From positions 97,553-161,552 of the forward strand of contig NZ_LXYI01000011.1 of the NCBI RefSeq assembly GCF_001650875.1: a DNA stretch of 64,000 nt, written 5' to 3'. Of this stretch, positions 9,974 through 22,232 are shown one piece after another; within the stretch, counting starts at the first letter, position 1, and each line of letters opens with the position of its first letter. The stretch comes from Sulfitobacter sp. EhC04. GTDB taxonomy: Bacteria > Pseudomonadota > Alphaproteobacteria > Rhodobacterales > Rhodobacteraceae. The translations under genes were made by a program, and so were the position numbers. Below the pieces are notes generated by a model, which saw nothing but the letters and a program-made list of their open reading frames with translations, ran no database searches and was not told the origin of the DNA.

Positions 9974-9999
9974 CAGGGCAGGCGTTCGCGCCTGCCCTG
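9974..9999 (+). terminator. Hairpin terminator after small lipoprotein gene
   Basis: An 11-bp perfect stem, CAGGGCAGGCG paired with CGCCTGCCCTG around a TTCG tetraloop, starts 8 bases after the lipoprotein stop. There is no T-tract, which is common for GC-rich alphaproteobacteria. It could also act as an mRNA-end stabiliser. Confidence 0.65.
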
Positions 10000-10031
10000 A
10001 ACACGCCCCTCGCTATCGGGAGGGATGTGTG

Positions 10032-10391
10032 ATGCCCGCTTATATGTTGAAACATCGCGGGTTTCCGGGCCGTTTGCCCGGCACCGATTTCCAATTCACA
10101 ATCCGCCGACCGAACCCCAAGGGGGTCACACCGCTGACCCGCCGGGAACGGCGTTCGGACCGCAAGGCCGCTGACCGGCGCGCCGATGCCGCTTTCATGA
10201 AAGCGCTGTGGGAGTGTTTCGGCCCCGAGCCGTTCGAGCGGGGCAATCTGGATGCGGGGCGGCTTTCCTGGCTGTTCGGGCGCGAGGTGCTGCCCGCCAC
10301 GGACCCTTTCGATGCGGCGGATTACGAGGCGATGCTGGTCATTGACGAGAGAATCGCCCGCGCCTCCTTTCCCGAAGCTTTCGAGGGGTGA
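10032..10391 (+). CDS. Hypothetical protein, basic N-terminal region
   Basis: A 119-residue protein of unknown function. The ATG at 10032 is placed 7 bases after GGGAGGG; the preceding GTG at 10029 is a less likely start. The first half is strongly basic (for example TRRERRSDRKAADRRADAAF) and the second half is acidic with a likely helical C-terminus. No signal peptide or membrane segment is seen. It is followed by a strong intrinsic terminator, so its transcript ends before pccA. Confidence 0.65.
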   Translation: MPAYMLKHRGFPGRLPGTDFQFTIRRPNPKGVTPLTRRERRSDRKAADRRADAAFMKALWECFGPEPFERGNLDAGRLSWLFGREVLPATDPFDAADYEAMLVIDERIARASFPEAFEG

Positions 10392-10564
10392 TCGGCGTGA
10401 ATTTGCCTGTGTCATCCGAATTTCAGCGGGGCTTGGCCGATCTTGCGGCAACGCGCGGTATGGGCTTTCCGGCACCGCGCGCTTGGGCCAACGTCCGCCT
10501 TGAGGGTGGCGCAGACCAAACCAGTTGGCCAACCTCGCATCTAGACCATACCCCTTCCCCCTCT

Positions 10565-10601
10565 GGGCAGCAGCGGGTCACATCCCTGCTGCCCGTTTTT
10601 T
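10565..10601 (+). terminator. Intrinsic terminator upstream of the pccA transcription unit
   Basis: The stem GGGCAGCAG (10565-10573) pairs with CTGCTGCCC (10586-10594), followed by G and six T. This is the most classical rho-independent terminator in the window. It implies that pccB and pccA are not on a single full-length transcript unless it is read through. The rest of the 313-base gap 10392-10704 holds no recognisable gene. Confidence 0.85.
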
Positions 10602-10704
10602 CACAAGACGGGGGACATGGGGGGCAAAAAATCGAAGCTCGGCGGGAACCGGCACGCAATTGCCGCGTTGACGCTTCGCAAACAAAAAAAGAAGGAACGG
10701 GCAA

Positions 10705-10944
10705 GTGTTCGAGCATATCCACGTTACATCAAAATCGGCCCGCAACGTCGTGCTGGCGGTTGCCGCCTGCGGCGCGCTTGCGGCCTGCGGCGACAACATC
10801 GGCGAGCAGGCGCTTGCGGGCGGTGCGGTTGGTGCCGGTGCCGCAGCCATCACCAGCGGCAGCCTGTTGCAGGGCGCTGCCATCGGCGCAGGCGCGAACC
10901 TGGCCTATTGCCAGCTCAACCCCGGCAAGTGCAAATCCTACTGA
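10705..10944 (+). CDS. Small lipoprotein with glycine-zipper-like segment
   Basis: A 79-residue protein starting at a GTG with GAAGGA upstream. The hydrophobic segment VVLAVAACGALAAC ends in a lipobox Cys. The mature part is rich in Gly and Ala (GGAVGAGAAAITSGSLLQGAAIGAGA), as in glycine-zipper envelope proteins, and carries two further cysteines near the C-terminus (YCQLNPGKCKSY). It probably sits in the outer membrane or periplasm. No function is known. Confidence 0.7.
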   Translation: MFEHIHVTSKSARNVVLAVAACGALAACGDNIGEQALAGGAVGAGAAAITSGSLLQGAAIGAGANLAYCQLNPGKCKSY

Positions 10945-10991
10945 TCTGACACGCCGTCAGCGCCACACCGGCGCTGAAACCCGCTTAACTG

Positions 10992-11020
10992 ACCCCGCGC
11001 AGCACCCGCTGCAGCGGGGT
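10992..11020 (+). terminator. Hairpin between lipoprotein gene and pccA
   Basis: ACCCCGC (10992-10998) pairs with GCGGGGT (11014-11020), followed by TTCCGCGTTTT. It lies 36 bases before pccA and may be a partial terminator for the lipoprotein gene or an attenuator before pccA. Confidence 0.5.
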
Positions 11021-11055
11021 TTCCGCGTTTTCACCAAGACCAAGAAGGACAGTGC

Positions 11056-13056
<2,001 letters not shown>

Positions 13057-13062
13057 GATCCC

Positions 13063-13839
13063 ATGCTGGCAACCCCGACCTTTCCGCTGATCCTGCTGGC
13101 TGGTGTCGCGCTTTGCGCGGTGCTGCTGGCGGTGTGGCGGGAAGCGCGGGTTGCCGGGCGGATCATCGCGCAATTCTTTCTGACCATCGGCCTGCCGGTG
13201 GTGCTGGTCCTGGGGGCGCTGATCTGGCTGGCGCTACCGCTGATGGGGCAGATCGACCCGCGTGTGGGGCAGGCGATGATCGCCGGTCTGGTGATTGCCA
13301 CCGGCTGGCTGACCACCGCGATCTTTGCCGAAGGTGGCAAGGCGCGCGCGCGGGCAGAGAAGCTGCGCGACTATCACAAGGCGCTCTATGCCGAGATCGG
13401 CAATACGCTGGAATCGCTTTGGGAAGCCGATAGTTCAGAGCAATACGTGAACGCGCTGATCGACCGGATGCGCAAGGAGCCGAACTATGTCCCCTTTCTG
13501 CCGCGCGAACAGCACGATCATGTCTATGACGCCGTGATCGCGGAAATCGACGTGCTGCCGCGCCAGACCATCGACGCCATTGTCGCCTATTACAGCCTGA
13601 TCAAATCGCTGTCCGGCCTGGCCGAGGACATGCGCGGGGACACGTTTCGCACCCTGGATGCAGAACGGCGGATCGCGATCTATTCGGATTATGTGGGGAT
13701 GCGGAAACAGGCGTTTGTTTTCGGGAAATATGCCCTCAAACTGATCCTTGCCTATTCAGACGGCGGCAGTGCTGCCGCCGATCGGGTGATCAATAGCCCG
13801 GACGCGGGCCGGTCCGCCATGTCACGGGGATCGGTGTGA
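13063..13839 (+). CDS. Hypothetical membrane protein
   Basis: A 258-residue protein with three probable N-terminal membrane segments (about residues 8-28, 38-60 and 70-88), then a long cytoplasmic helical domain beginning with a KARARAEKLRDYHK-like charged helix. It lies 6 bp after pccA and is thus probably co-transcribed with it. No enzymatic motif was recognised. A role tied to propionate use is not implied by the sequence itself. Confidence 0.75.
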   Translation: MLATPTFPLILLAGVALCAVLLAVWREARVAGRIIAQFFLTIGLPVVLVLGALIWLALPLMGQIDPRVGQAMIAGLVIATGWLTTAIFAEGGKARARAEKLRDYHKALYAEIGNTLESLWEADSSEQYVNALIDRMRKEPNYVPFLPREQHDHVYDAVIAEIDVLPRQTIDAIVAYYSLIKSLSGLAEDMRGDTFRTLDAERRIAIYSDYVGMRKQAFVFGKYALKLILAYSDGGSAAADRVINSPDAGRSAMSRGSV

Positions 13840-13924
13840 ACGGGATGTCTGGGTCTTTTTCCATAATCTTGCTCCCTGCCTCTTGCCCCTTCAATATAGG
13901 GCAGGCGGGCCCATCCCACAAGGT

Positions 13925-14386
13925 TCAGCGCAGGATGACGCCCTCGGCCTCCTTGCGCTCGCGGATTTCGCGCTGGCGCATCGGCATCTTGTCAATGCTG
14001 CGGGTGATCTCGCGCACGTCCCAGGGAAACGGCTTGCGCAGCTTGATCCCGCCATCCTTGCCGACCAGCACCAGCATGAAGCCGCGCGGCCGCATTTTCA
14101 GCCGCAAGGGCGCGCGTGCGTCCGGGTCCGTGTCGGTCAAAACCATCACGTCGCGCGCGGCGAGTTCCTCGGGCTGGGCACGCAGCAATTCCATCTGTTC
14201 GATAAAGGCTGGGTCGTCCGCGCTGTCCGCAAAGACCACCACGGGGCGCTTTTTCCAGCGAAATTCACTTAAATCCGCCATGTCGGCGGGTGCAAACAAC
14301 AGCCCGTCATCGCCGGTATCGGTCGATTGGGCGGCGGCTGAAGTTGCGAAAATTCCAGCAAAAACAAGCATCAACAGGCGTTTCAT
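13925..14386 (-). CDS. DUF4174-family periplasmic protein
   Basis: A 153-residue exported protein. GGGAGA precedes the ATG at 14386. The signal peptide is MKRLLMLVFAGIFATSAAAQ. The mature region has the thioredoxin-like strand pattern typical of DUF4174 proteins (RPVVVFADSADDPAFIEQM, then MLVLVGKDGGIKLRK near the C-terminus) but no CxxC, so redox activity is not expected. It is the only minus-strand gene inside the propionate block, sitting between the membrane protein and the sulfotransferase-like gene. Confidence 0.82.
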   Translation of the reverse strand: MKRLLMLVFAGIFATSAAAQSTDTGDDGLLFAPADMADLSEFRWKKRPVVVFADSADDPAFIEQMELLRAQPEELAARDVMVLTDTDPDARAPLRLKMRPRGFMLVLVGKDGGIKLRKPFPWDVREITRSIDKMPMRQREIRERKEAEGVILR

Positions 14387-15446
14387 AAGATCTCCCCTGT
14401 CCCTGTATATAGGGGTTGGGCCGGCAAATGCGATGCACTTTCTCGGGACTGCGCGCATTAAGCACACTGCAAGGGTTTTGAGGCCATGACCGGGGCTATC
14501 CCCGTGATGTGGCCGGACCGGGCGGCCTTTTTGCAAAAGATGGGCCAGAGCATCATGGATGTCATTCTGCACCTCGGCGCGCACCGCACCGGCACCACCA
14601 CATTTCAGCATTTTGTTCGGGACCACATTCGGACGCTGGATCAGAACGGCATCGGCTTCTGGGGGCCGGGCCGGACCCGCAAATCGGTGTTTCCGGGCAT
14701 GTTCCACAACATTCCGCGCCGTGCGCCGCACCGCGCCGATGGCCGGGTGCGCATGTTGACCGCCAAGGCAGAGGCGCGGGGCATCACGAAACTGCTGGTC
14801 AGCGATGAGAACATGCTGGGCACCTGCACCTACGGGTTTCGCCACGCCGCACTTTATCCCGCTGTCGGAGAGCGGATGGCCCGGCTTGCCGCGGCCTTTG
14901 GCGGGCGGGTGTCGCGCGTGGTCCTGTCGATCCGCGCGCAGGACCTGTGGTGGGCCTCGGCCTCGGCCCTGACGGCGGCACGGGGCCACAAGATCCATGA
15001 TGCGGCGAAATATGCCCGGATCGCGGAAAGCACCCGCAGCTGGCGCGATGTGATCACCGATCTGGCCTGCGCGGTGCCGGATGCGGATATCAGGATCATG
15101 CCGTTCGAGACTTTCGCGGGCCGACCCGAAAGGATGCTGCAGGAAGCGGTTGATCTGCGCCTGCCCGGCAAGCCGCAGATGCTGTGGCTGAACCGGTCGC
15201 TGCCGCTGAACGACCTGCGCGGGGTGCTGGCCGACCAGGGCAGCGATCCGACGCTTCTGCCCCGTGGGCAAGGGCGCTGGCAGCCCTTCACAACAGCGCA
15301 GGCGGCAGCCCTGCGCGAACGATATTCAGACGATCTGCACTGGCTGACCGCCGGTGCCGATGGTCTGGCGACACTGACAGAGGATGAAACCCGGAAAAGA
15401 GCGGGCCCAAGCCTGCCTCCGGCGCAAACGACAAAAGGACATGGAC

Positions 15447-17570
<2,124 letters not shown>

Positions 17571-17576
17571 ATTGCA

Positions 17577-17606
17577 AAGGGCCGCCCGCAGGTGCGGACG
17601 GCCCTT
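17577..17606 (+). terminator. Terminator after scpA
   Basis: AAGGGCCG-C-CCGCA pairs with TGCGG-A-CGGCCCTT around a GG loop, 6 bases after the mutase stop. The stem would be about 13 bp with one mismatch. It also faces the convergent collar-protein gene and may serve both. Confidence 0.75.
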
Positions 17607-17629
17607 GACCATATCAGATTGCGGCTACG

Positions 17630-18262
17630 TCAGTTTCGCGATGGAAAGATGCCCTGAAGCACAACACAGTACCGGATGACCTGCACCGGCTGAATGTTCG
17701 GATGGGGCAGGTTGCCGCCCGCGTTTGTGATGGAAGCCGTATTCAGGGTGTCGGACCCTGTTGGCGCCGTGGCGTACATCTTTTCGACCTGTTCGGGTGG
17801 CAGGCCTTCTGTCAGGGTCGAGTAGGACAGAAAGTCATTTCTCGGGCGGCGTTTGTCTCCGCCGTCATTGTTGACCGCCAACAAGTGGTTGTGCGTCGGC
17901 ATCTCTGCCGCGGTCAGCGTCACTGTCTCAGTGCCGAATTTCTGTCCTTGCACTCGCGACGTCAGGCCGGGGCCGCTCCCTGTGTGCATCGGCACCCGTC
18001 CACGCAGGTCGGGCAGGCCGAATGTCGTGCGTCCGTCGCCGCCATACATCGTTCCGTACAGCGAAAAGAGCGCGGCATTCTGGCTGATCGCCAGCAACTG
18101 GCCATCTGCCCCGGTTGTGGTCCGCGGACAAAAATTCCAGCCGCCCATGACGATCTGGCCGATCCATAATTCCTGTGCGGCGGCAGGCGCGGCAGGGGCG
18201 CTTAGACCGGCAGCAAGGGCAACAGGTGCCAGCGCCGAAGTCATACGTTTGAGAGTGAACAT
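17630..18262 (-). CDS. Secreted phage-tail-collar-fold protein (MdpB-like)
   Basis: A 210-residue protein with a signal peptide (cleavage after AAAQ near residue 30), then a tail-collar domain: WIGQIVMGGWNFCPR, QNAALFSLYGTMYGGDGRTTFGLPDLRGRVP, and the HNH-like MPTHNH. The family is called microcystin-dependent protein or tail collar. Here no phage genes surround it and the export signal argues for a host envelope or secreted protein. The C-terminal QVIRYCVVLQGIFPSRN is also typical of the family. Its role is unknown. Confidence 0.82.
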   Translation of the reverse strand: MFTLKRMTSALAPVALAAGLSAPAAPAAAQELWIGQIVMGGWNFCPRTTTGADGQLLAISQNAALFSLYGTMYGGDGRTTFGLPDLRGRVPMHTGSGPGLTSRVQGQKFGTETVTLTAAEMPTHNHLLAVNNDGGDKRRPRNDFLSYSTLTEGLPPEQVEKMYATAPTGSDTLNTASITNAGGNLPHPNIQPVQVIRYCVVLQGIFPSRN

Positions 18263-18392
18263 GTCCAGGATCCTCCGAAATGGGTTAATACTGCGAGCTT
18301 GAATAAAAATTGTTCTGAAATAAGAATTCTCGCGGCCTCAGTTTGACCTGTGTCAGGCCTTACGTCAAACTCAATTAACGATTTATAATATT

Positions 18393-18498
18393 TACAGCGT
18401 CCCGCTTTTAACCTGAAGCATATCACTTCGCCAATGTCCCGGGAGCGCGCAGCGCGGCAGGGTATTGGCGATTCAAGTATCAGGCGGGGCGCTTTTAC
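18393..18498 (+). repeat. R1 palindromic repeat, copy 1
   Basis: Copy 1 of a ~105-bp imperfect palindrome. The outer arms are ACAGCGTCCCGC and GGCGGGGCGCTTTTA. The inner arms are CGCCAATGTCCC and GGGTATTGGCG. The apex contains GCGC-AGCGCG. It lies in the divergent space between the collar protein and VOC genes, ending about 25 bases before the VOC start. Other copies are at 34681, 45654, 45802 and 58627 (inverted). Confidence 0.9.
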
Positions 18499-18522
18499 AA
18501 TGGCATCAGCAGGGGGCATCGC

Positions 18523-19134
18523 ATGGAACTGGATCACATCGCGGTTGCGGGGGCGCTGTTGCAACAGGCAACAGACCACGTCAGCCGCAGCCTGGGCCTG
18601 ACCCCGCAACCGGGGGGGGAACATGCGGTTTTTCATACACATAACACGCTTCTCGGGCTTGAATCCGGGCTCTACCTCGAAGCGATTGCTGTCAATCCTG
18701 AGGCTCCGGTGCCGGACCGTCCGCGCTGGTTCGATCTGGACCGGTTTTCCGGGCCTGCACGGCTGACCAACTGGATTTGCCGCTGCGACGATCTGGAGGC
18801 GACCCTTGCCGCGCTGCCGGCAGGGTTCGGCGCGCCGGTCAGCCTGCAACGGGGTGATCTGCGCTGGCGCATGGCGGTTCCGGCCTCCGGCATCCTGCCC
18901 TTCGACAATTGCGCGCCCGCGCTCATGCAATGGGAGGGGGGCAACCACCCGGCGGCCCGCCTTGCACCCTCGGGTTGCCGGTTGGAGCGGTTGACCGTCA
19001 CCCACCCCGACGCCGCCGCACTGGCCGAGATGCTGGCACCTATGTTGACCGACGCGCGCATCACCTTTGCCGCGGGCACTGCCGGATTGAAGGCGGCTTT
19101 TGACACACCTACCGGCACGAGAACACTGGTGTGA
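18523..19134 (+). CDS. VOC-superfamily (glyoxalase-like) protein
   Basis: A 203-residue protein beginning MELDHIAVAGALLQQATDHV, the first beta-alpha-beta unit of a glyoxalase/bleomycin-type metal fold, with a second module from about residue 150 (LERLTVTHPDAAALAEML). The pattern matches the Glyoxalase-like domain group, whose members are largely uncharacterised. It ends in a 4-bp overlap with the acetyltransferase gene (GTGA) and both are likely co-expressed. The catalytic substrate is unknown. Confidence 0.82.
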   Translation: MELDHIAVAGALLQQATDHVSRSLGLTPQPGGEHAVFHTHNTLLGLESGLYLEAIAVNPEAPVPDRPRWFDLDRFSGPARLTNWICRCDDLEATLAALPAGFGAPVSLQRGDLRWRMAVPASGILPFDNCAPALMQWEGGNHPAARLAPSGCRLERLTVTHPDAAALAEMLAPMLTDARITFAAGTAGLKAAFDTPTGTRTLV

Positions 19135-19619
19135 TCATTCGGGCGGCAGGCGCGCCGGACGCGGCACAGGTGGCGGAACTGTGGAACAGCATGATCCGCG
19201 ACACGCTGGCCACCTTCACCACCGATGAATGGACAGAAACCGCCATGGCCGAGCGGATCGCGCAGCGGCAGGGGGCATTCTGGCTGGCCGAGGATGCGCA
19301 GGGGCTTGCAGGCGTTGTGACCTTCGGCCCATTCCGGCCGGGGCCGGGCTATGCCGCGACAGTCGAACACTCCGTGATCCTGCGGGCCTCTGCGCAGGGC
19401 AGGGGCGTGGCGGACAGGCTGATGGATACCGCCGAGGCCGGGGCCGCTGCCATGGGCCATCAAGTGATGGTTGCCGCGATCAGCGGTGCCAATCCGCGCG
19501 CGATCGCCTTTCACGCGCGGCGGGGTTTTCGCCAGACCGGCCATATGCCGCAGGTGGGGTTCAAGGCCGGGCAACGGCTTGACCTCATTTTGATGCAGAA
19601 AACCATTTCCGCATCCTGA
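19131..19619 (+). CDS. GNAT-family N-acetyltransferase
   Basis: A 162-residue acetyl-CoA-dependent acetyltransferase. It starts at a GTG overlapping the previous stop. The acetyl-CoA pyrophosphate loop appears as ASAQGRGVADRLMD near residues 91-104, preceded by the strand AATVEHSVILR, and followed by NPRAIAFHARRGF. The overall plan resembles phosphinothricin/methionine sulfoximine acetyltransferases (Pat/MddA). The real substrate may be an amino acid analogue but is not proven by the sequence. Confidence 0.87.
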   Translation: MIIRAAGAPDAAQVAELWNSMIRDTLATFTTDEWTETAMAERIAQRQGAFWLAEDAQGLAGVVTFGPFRPGPGYAATVEHSVILRASAQGRGVADRLMDTAEAGAAAMGHQVMVAAISGANPRAIAFHARRGFRQTGHMPQVGFKAGQRLDLILMQKTISAS

Positions 19620-19650
19620 CTTCCCCCCTTGGCGGCCCTATGATGGCACC

Positions 19651-20331
19651 ATGTCGATCTGGACCCGCATCACCGAAGCATTGTCTGCACTGACCTCCGG
19701 CGAAGGGCTGGCGGCGGTGTTCGACCGCCTGCGCAGCCCGCCGGAGCGGTCTGTGGCCTTTACCATTGCGGTGATCGCGCTGGGGGCCAAGATGGCCAAG
19801 GCCGATGGCTTGGTCACACGCGAAGAGGTCATGGCCTTTCGCGAGGTGTTCCAGATCGCCGAAGGGGACACGGCGGGGGCGGCAAGGGTCTTTAACCTGG
19901 CGCGGCAGGACGTGGCGGGATTCGACGATTACGCCCGCCGCATCGCCGACATGTTCAGCGATCAGCCGGACATGCTGCGCGACCTGCTGGAAGGGCTGTT
20001 TCACATTGCCATGGCCGATGGCACCTATCACCCCAACGAGGATGCCTTTCTGGAGGAGGTGGCGCGTATCTTTGGCCTGTCAGAGGGTGATTTCGCAGCG
20101 CTGAAAGCCCGGTTTGTGCCGGATACATCGCCGTTGCCGCATACGGTTCTGGGCATTTCGCCCAATGCCACCCAGGACGAGGCCCGCGCGGCATGGCGCA
20201 AGCTGGTGCGCGAGAATCATCCCGACGCGCTGGTCGCACGCGGCCTGCCCGAAGAGGCGGTGCGCATGGCCGAGAAACGGCTGATCGACATCAACCGCGC
20301 CTGGGAAACCCTGTCGCGCCGCGCGGCCTGA
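19651..20331 (+). CDS. TerB-domain/J-domain co-chaperone (DjlA-like)
   Basis: A 226-residue protein. Residues 25-140 form a TerB-like helical domain (AVIALGAKMAKADGLVTREEV and a second FHIAMADGTYHPNEDAF, each with the acidic Asp/Glu pattern). Residues 160-226 form a C-terminal J-domain with the HPD tripeptide in RENHPDAL, which stimulates DnaK. Unlike enterobacterial DjlA, no N-terminal membrane anchor is present. The next gene starts inside the stop (TGATG), so the two are coupled. Confidence 0.9.
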   Translation: MSIWTRITEALSALTSGEGLAAVFDRLRSPPERSVAFTIAVIALGAKMAKADGLVTREEVMAFREVFQIAEGDTAGAARVFNLARQDVAGFDDYARRIADMFSDQPDMLRDLLEGLFHIAMADGTYHPNEDAFLEEVARIFGLSEGDFAALKARFVPDTSPLPHTVLGISPNATQDEARAAWRKLVRENHPDALVARGLPEEAVRMAEKRLIDINRAWETLSRRAA

Positions 20332-21374
20332 TGCGGATCGCCACCTATAACGTCGAATGGTTTTCGGCGCTTTTTGATCAGGACGACCGCCTGTTCGACG
20401 ATGACGGCTGGTCTTCGCGTCATGACGTGACACGTGCTGACCAGACAGCAGCGCTGGGCCAGGTGTTCCGTGCGATGGATGCGGATGCGGTCATGGTCAT
20501 CGAGGCCCCCGATCAGGGAAAGTCGCATTCGACAGTGGCCGCGCTGGAGCATTTTGCCGACCGGTTCGACCTGCGAACCACCCATGCAATCATGGGGTTC
20601 TCCAACGACACGCAACAGGAAATTGCGCTGCTCTACGACCCTGTGATGCTGACGCCCCGACATGACCCAAGGGGCGATTTCGCCGGGCCGGAAGGGGCCG
20701 GCGGCGCACCGCGGTTTGACACTGCCTTGCGGATCGACCTGGATATAGACGCGCATGAGGACCTCGTGGTGTTCTCCAAGCCGCCGCTGGAACTGGCGAT
20801 CGAGACGCGCGGCGGCTTTGCGTTCCATATGATCGGGGCGCATCTGAAATCGAAAGCGCCGCATGGGGCGAAGACCGAACAGGAAGTGCTGAGCTTTGGG
20901 GTCGCGAACCGGCGCAAGCAATTGGCGCAGGCGGTCTGGCTGCGGCGGCGGATCGACATGCATCTGGCCGAGGCGACGCCGCTGATGCTGCTGGGCGATC
21001 TCAACGATGGGCCGGGCCTGGATTCCTTTGAAAATCTCTTTGGCAGATCCTCGGTCGAAATCGTGATGGGGCAGGAGGGTGAGGCTGGCGCGCTTTATGA
21101 CCCCCATGCGCGGCAGGCGCTGCTGCGCAAACTTGGCGTGGCCCCGACAACGGCCCGGTTCTGGATCAGGCAGGAAAAGCGGTTTTTGCAGGCCCTGCTG
21201 GATTACGTGATGGTCACGCCGGATATTCGGGCGCGGGGCGCGCGCTGGCGCATCTGGCATCCGCTGGACGACCCGGAATGCTGGCAGGATCACGCATTGC
21301 GCGAGGCCCTTGTGACCGCATCCGATCATTTTCCTGTGACGCTGGATTTCGAGGATGGGCCGCAGGGGGTGTAA
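20331..21374 (+). CDS. Endonuclease/exonuclease/phosphatase-family hydrolase
   Basis: A 347-residue metal-dependent hydrolase of the EEP superfamily. The diagnostic motifs are present in order: TYNVEWF with the metal-binding Asn, VIEAPDQG with Glu, MIGAHLKS with the catalytic His, LLGDLNDGPG with Asp and Asn, and ASDHFPV with the terminal Asp-His pair. Members cleave nucleic acids, phospholipids or phosphodiesters, and the substrate is not evident. The start is fixed by the TGATG overlap with the co-chaperone gene. Confidence 0.88.
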   Translation: MRIATYNVEWFSALFDQDDRLFDDDGWSSRHDVTRADQTAALGQVFRAMDADAVMVIEAPDQGKSHSTVAALEHFADRFDLRTTHAIMGFSNDTQQEIALLYDPVMLTPRHDPRGDFAGPEGAGGAPRFDTALRIDLDIDAHEDLVVFSKPPLELAIETRGGFAFHMIGAHLKSKAPHGAKTEQEVLSFGVANRRKQLAQAVWLRRRIDMHLAEATPLMLLGDLNDGPGLDSFENLFGRSSVEIVMGQEGEAGALYDPHARQALLRKLGVAPTTARFWIRQEKRFLQALLDYVMVTPDIRARGARWRIWHPLDDPECWQDHALREALVTASDHFPVTLDFEDGPQGV

Positions 21375-21403
21375 TGGCGCGCAATCGTGCTAAATTGTGA
21401 TCT

Positions 21404-21775
21404 ATGAAACATCTTGCCGGTCTTGCCCTGTTGATCTGCCTGCCCTTGTCCGCACAGGCGCAGGAGGAAGAGGACCGTGGCCTGTCCCTGATGGAACGGG
21501 GCGCGCAGATGTTCATGGAAGGCATCATGAAGGAAATGGCCCCCGCGATTGACGGGTTGGAAGGGCTGGCCGATCAGATGGGGCCTGCACTGCGCAGTTT
21601 CGCAAAAGAGATGGGGCCGAAACTGGGCGAGATCCTGAACGAGGTGGAGGATTGGAGCGTTTACGAAGCGCCGGAGATTCTGCCGAACGGGGATATCATC
21701 ATCCGGCGCAAGCCTGAACCGCCATTGGAAAAGCCGGTGGTCCCGACTGAGCCTGCACCGCAGATTGATCTTTGA
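21404..21775 (+). CDS. Exported hypothetical protein
   Basis: A 123-residue protein with a signal peptide (MKHLAGLALLICLPLSAQAQ). The mature part is helical with many Met and Gly (MERGAQMFMEGIMKEMAPAI) and ends in a Pro-rich tail. Related Rhodobacteraceae proteins are sometimes mislabelled ATPases, but no nucleotide-binding motif is present. It likely resides in the periplasm. No function is recognised. It follows the EEP gene by 29 bp. Confidence 0.75.
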   Translation: MKHLAGLALLICLPLSAQAQEEEDRGLSLMERGAQMFMEGIMKEMAPAIDGLEGLADQMGPALRSFAKEMGPKLGEILNEVEDWSVYEAPEILPNGDIIIRRKPEPPLEKPVVPTEPAPQIDL

Positions 21776-22019
21776 AACCCGGCTTTCGCTGCCATGGCAA
21801 TGCGCCTGGTCAGGCGGGCGGAAACCTGAACGATGCCTGGCGATTTCAGCGCGACATTCCATAAAGGACGACATGTCATGATTTGGGCTGCCCTCTTTCG
21901 CGACAGCTTGGGACATGGGAAGGTGCCGCCCCTTCGCCCACCGGGATTCGCGGGATGCGCGCCCGACCGGTCGAAGCAGCGGATCATAAAGGATATGTCA
22001 TACAAGACCTGTCAAAAAT

Positions 22020-22041
22020 GACATGTCATGTATGACATGTC
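22020..22041. repeat. Perfect 22-bp palindrome with GACATGTCAT arms
   Basis: GACATGTCAT, a GT centre and ATGACATGTC form a perfect inverted repeat. An isolated GACATGTCAT is also present at 21870-21879 and again inside the hairpin at 45959-46004. It could be a regulator site or part of a 3' hairpin. Confidence 0.7.
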
Positions 22042-22054
22042 CGCAACTGCGGTA

Positions 22055-22155
22055 AGCAGGTGCTGCAGCTACGGCGAGCAGGTACAGCAAGTACGATAAG
22101 CAAGCCTGCACCTTGCGGCGAGCAGGTCTGCAAGCCCCCGCAGCAGGTCTGTCGA
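22055..22155. repeat. Degenerate 22-bp direct tandem repeat
   Basis: Units start at 22055, 22077, 22099, 22121 and 22142. Each opens with AGCAGG or AGCAAG and most continue with a TGCA/GCAA-rich middle and a CGGCGA-like end. The period is 22, 22, 22 and 21 bases. Because 22 is not a multiple of three it is not a coding repeat. It may act as an iteron-like protein-binding array. Confidence 0.6.
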
Positions 22156-22232
22156 AACAGAGTGCCGGATGCAAATGCGCGCCCCCGCAAAAATCGGATG
22201 CAAGCCGCGCCTGCACATCGAACTGCGCCCTG

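Larger units (their letters stand above)
21776..22232. other. Structured intergenic region between two convergent genes
   Basis: A 457-base gap without a supported gene. It contains repeated TGACATGTCA palindromes (21870-21879 and the 22-bp perfect palindrome at 22020-22041) and a degenerate 22-bp tandem repeat from 22055. The plus-strand and minus-strand genes converge on it. Confidence 0.6.

Noticed and set aside
17630..18262. Prophage remnant
   Set aside because: The tail-collar protein has a signal peptide, and no other phage gene, integrase or attachment site is seen around it.
22055..22155. CRISPR-like array
   Set aside because: The units are contiguous 22-mers without spacers, degenerate, and no cas gene is near.
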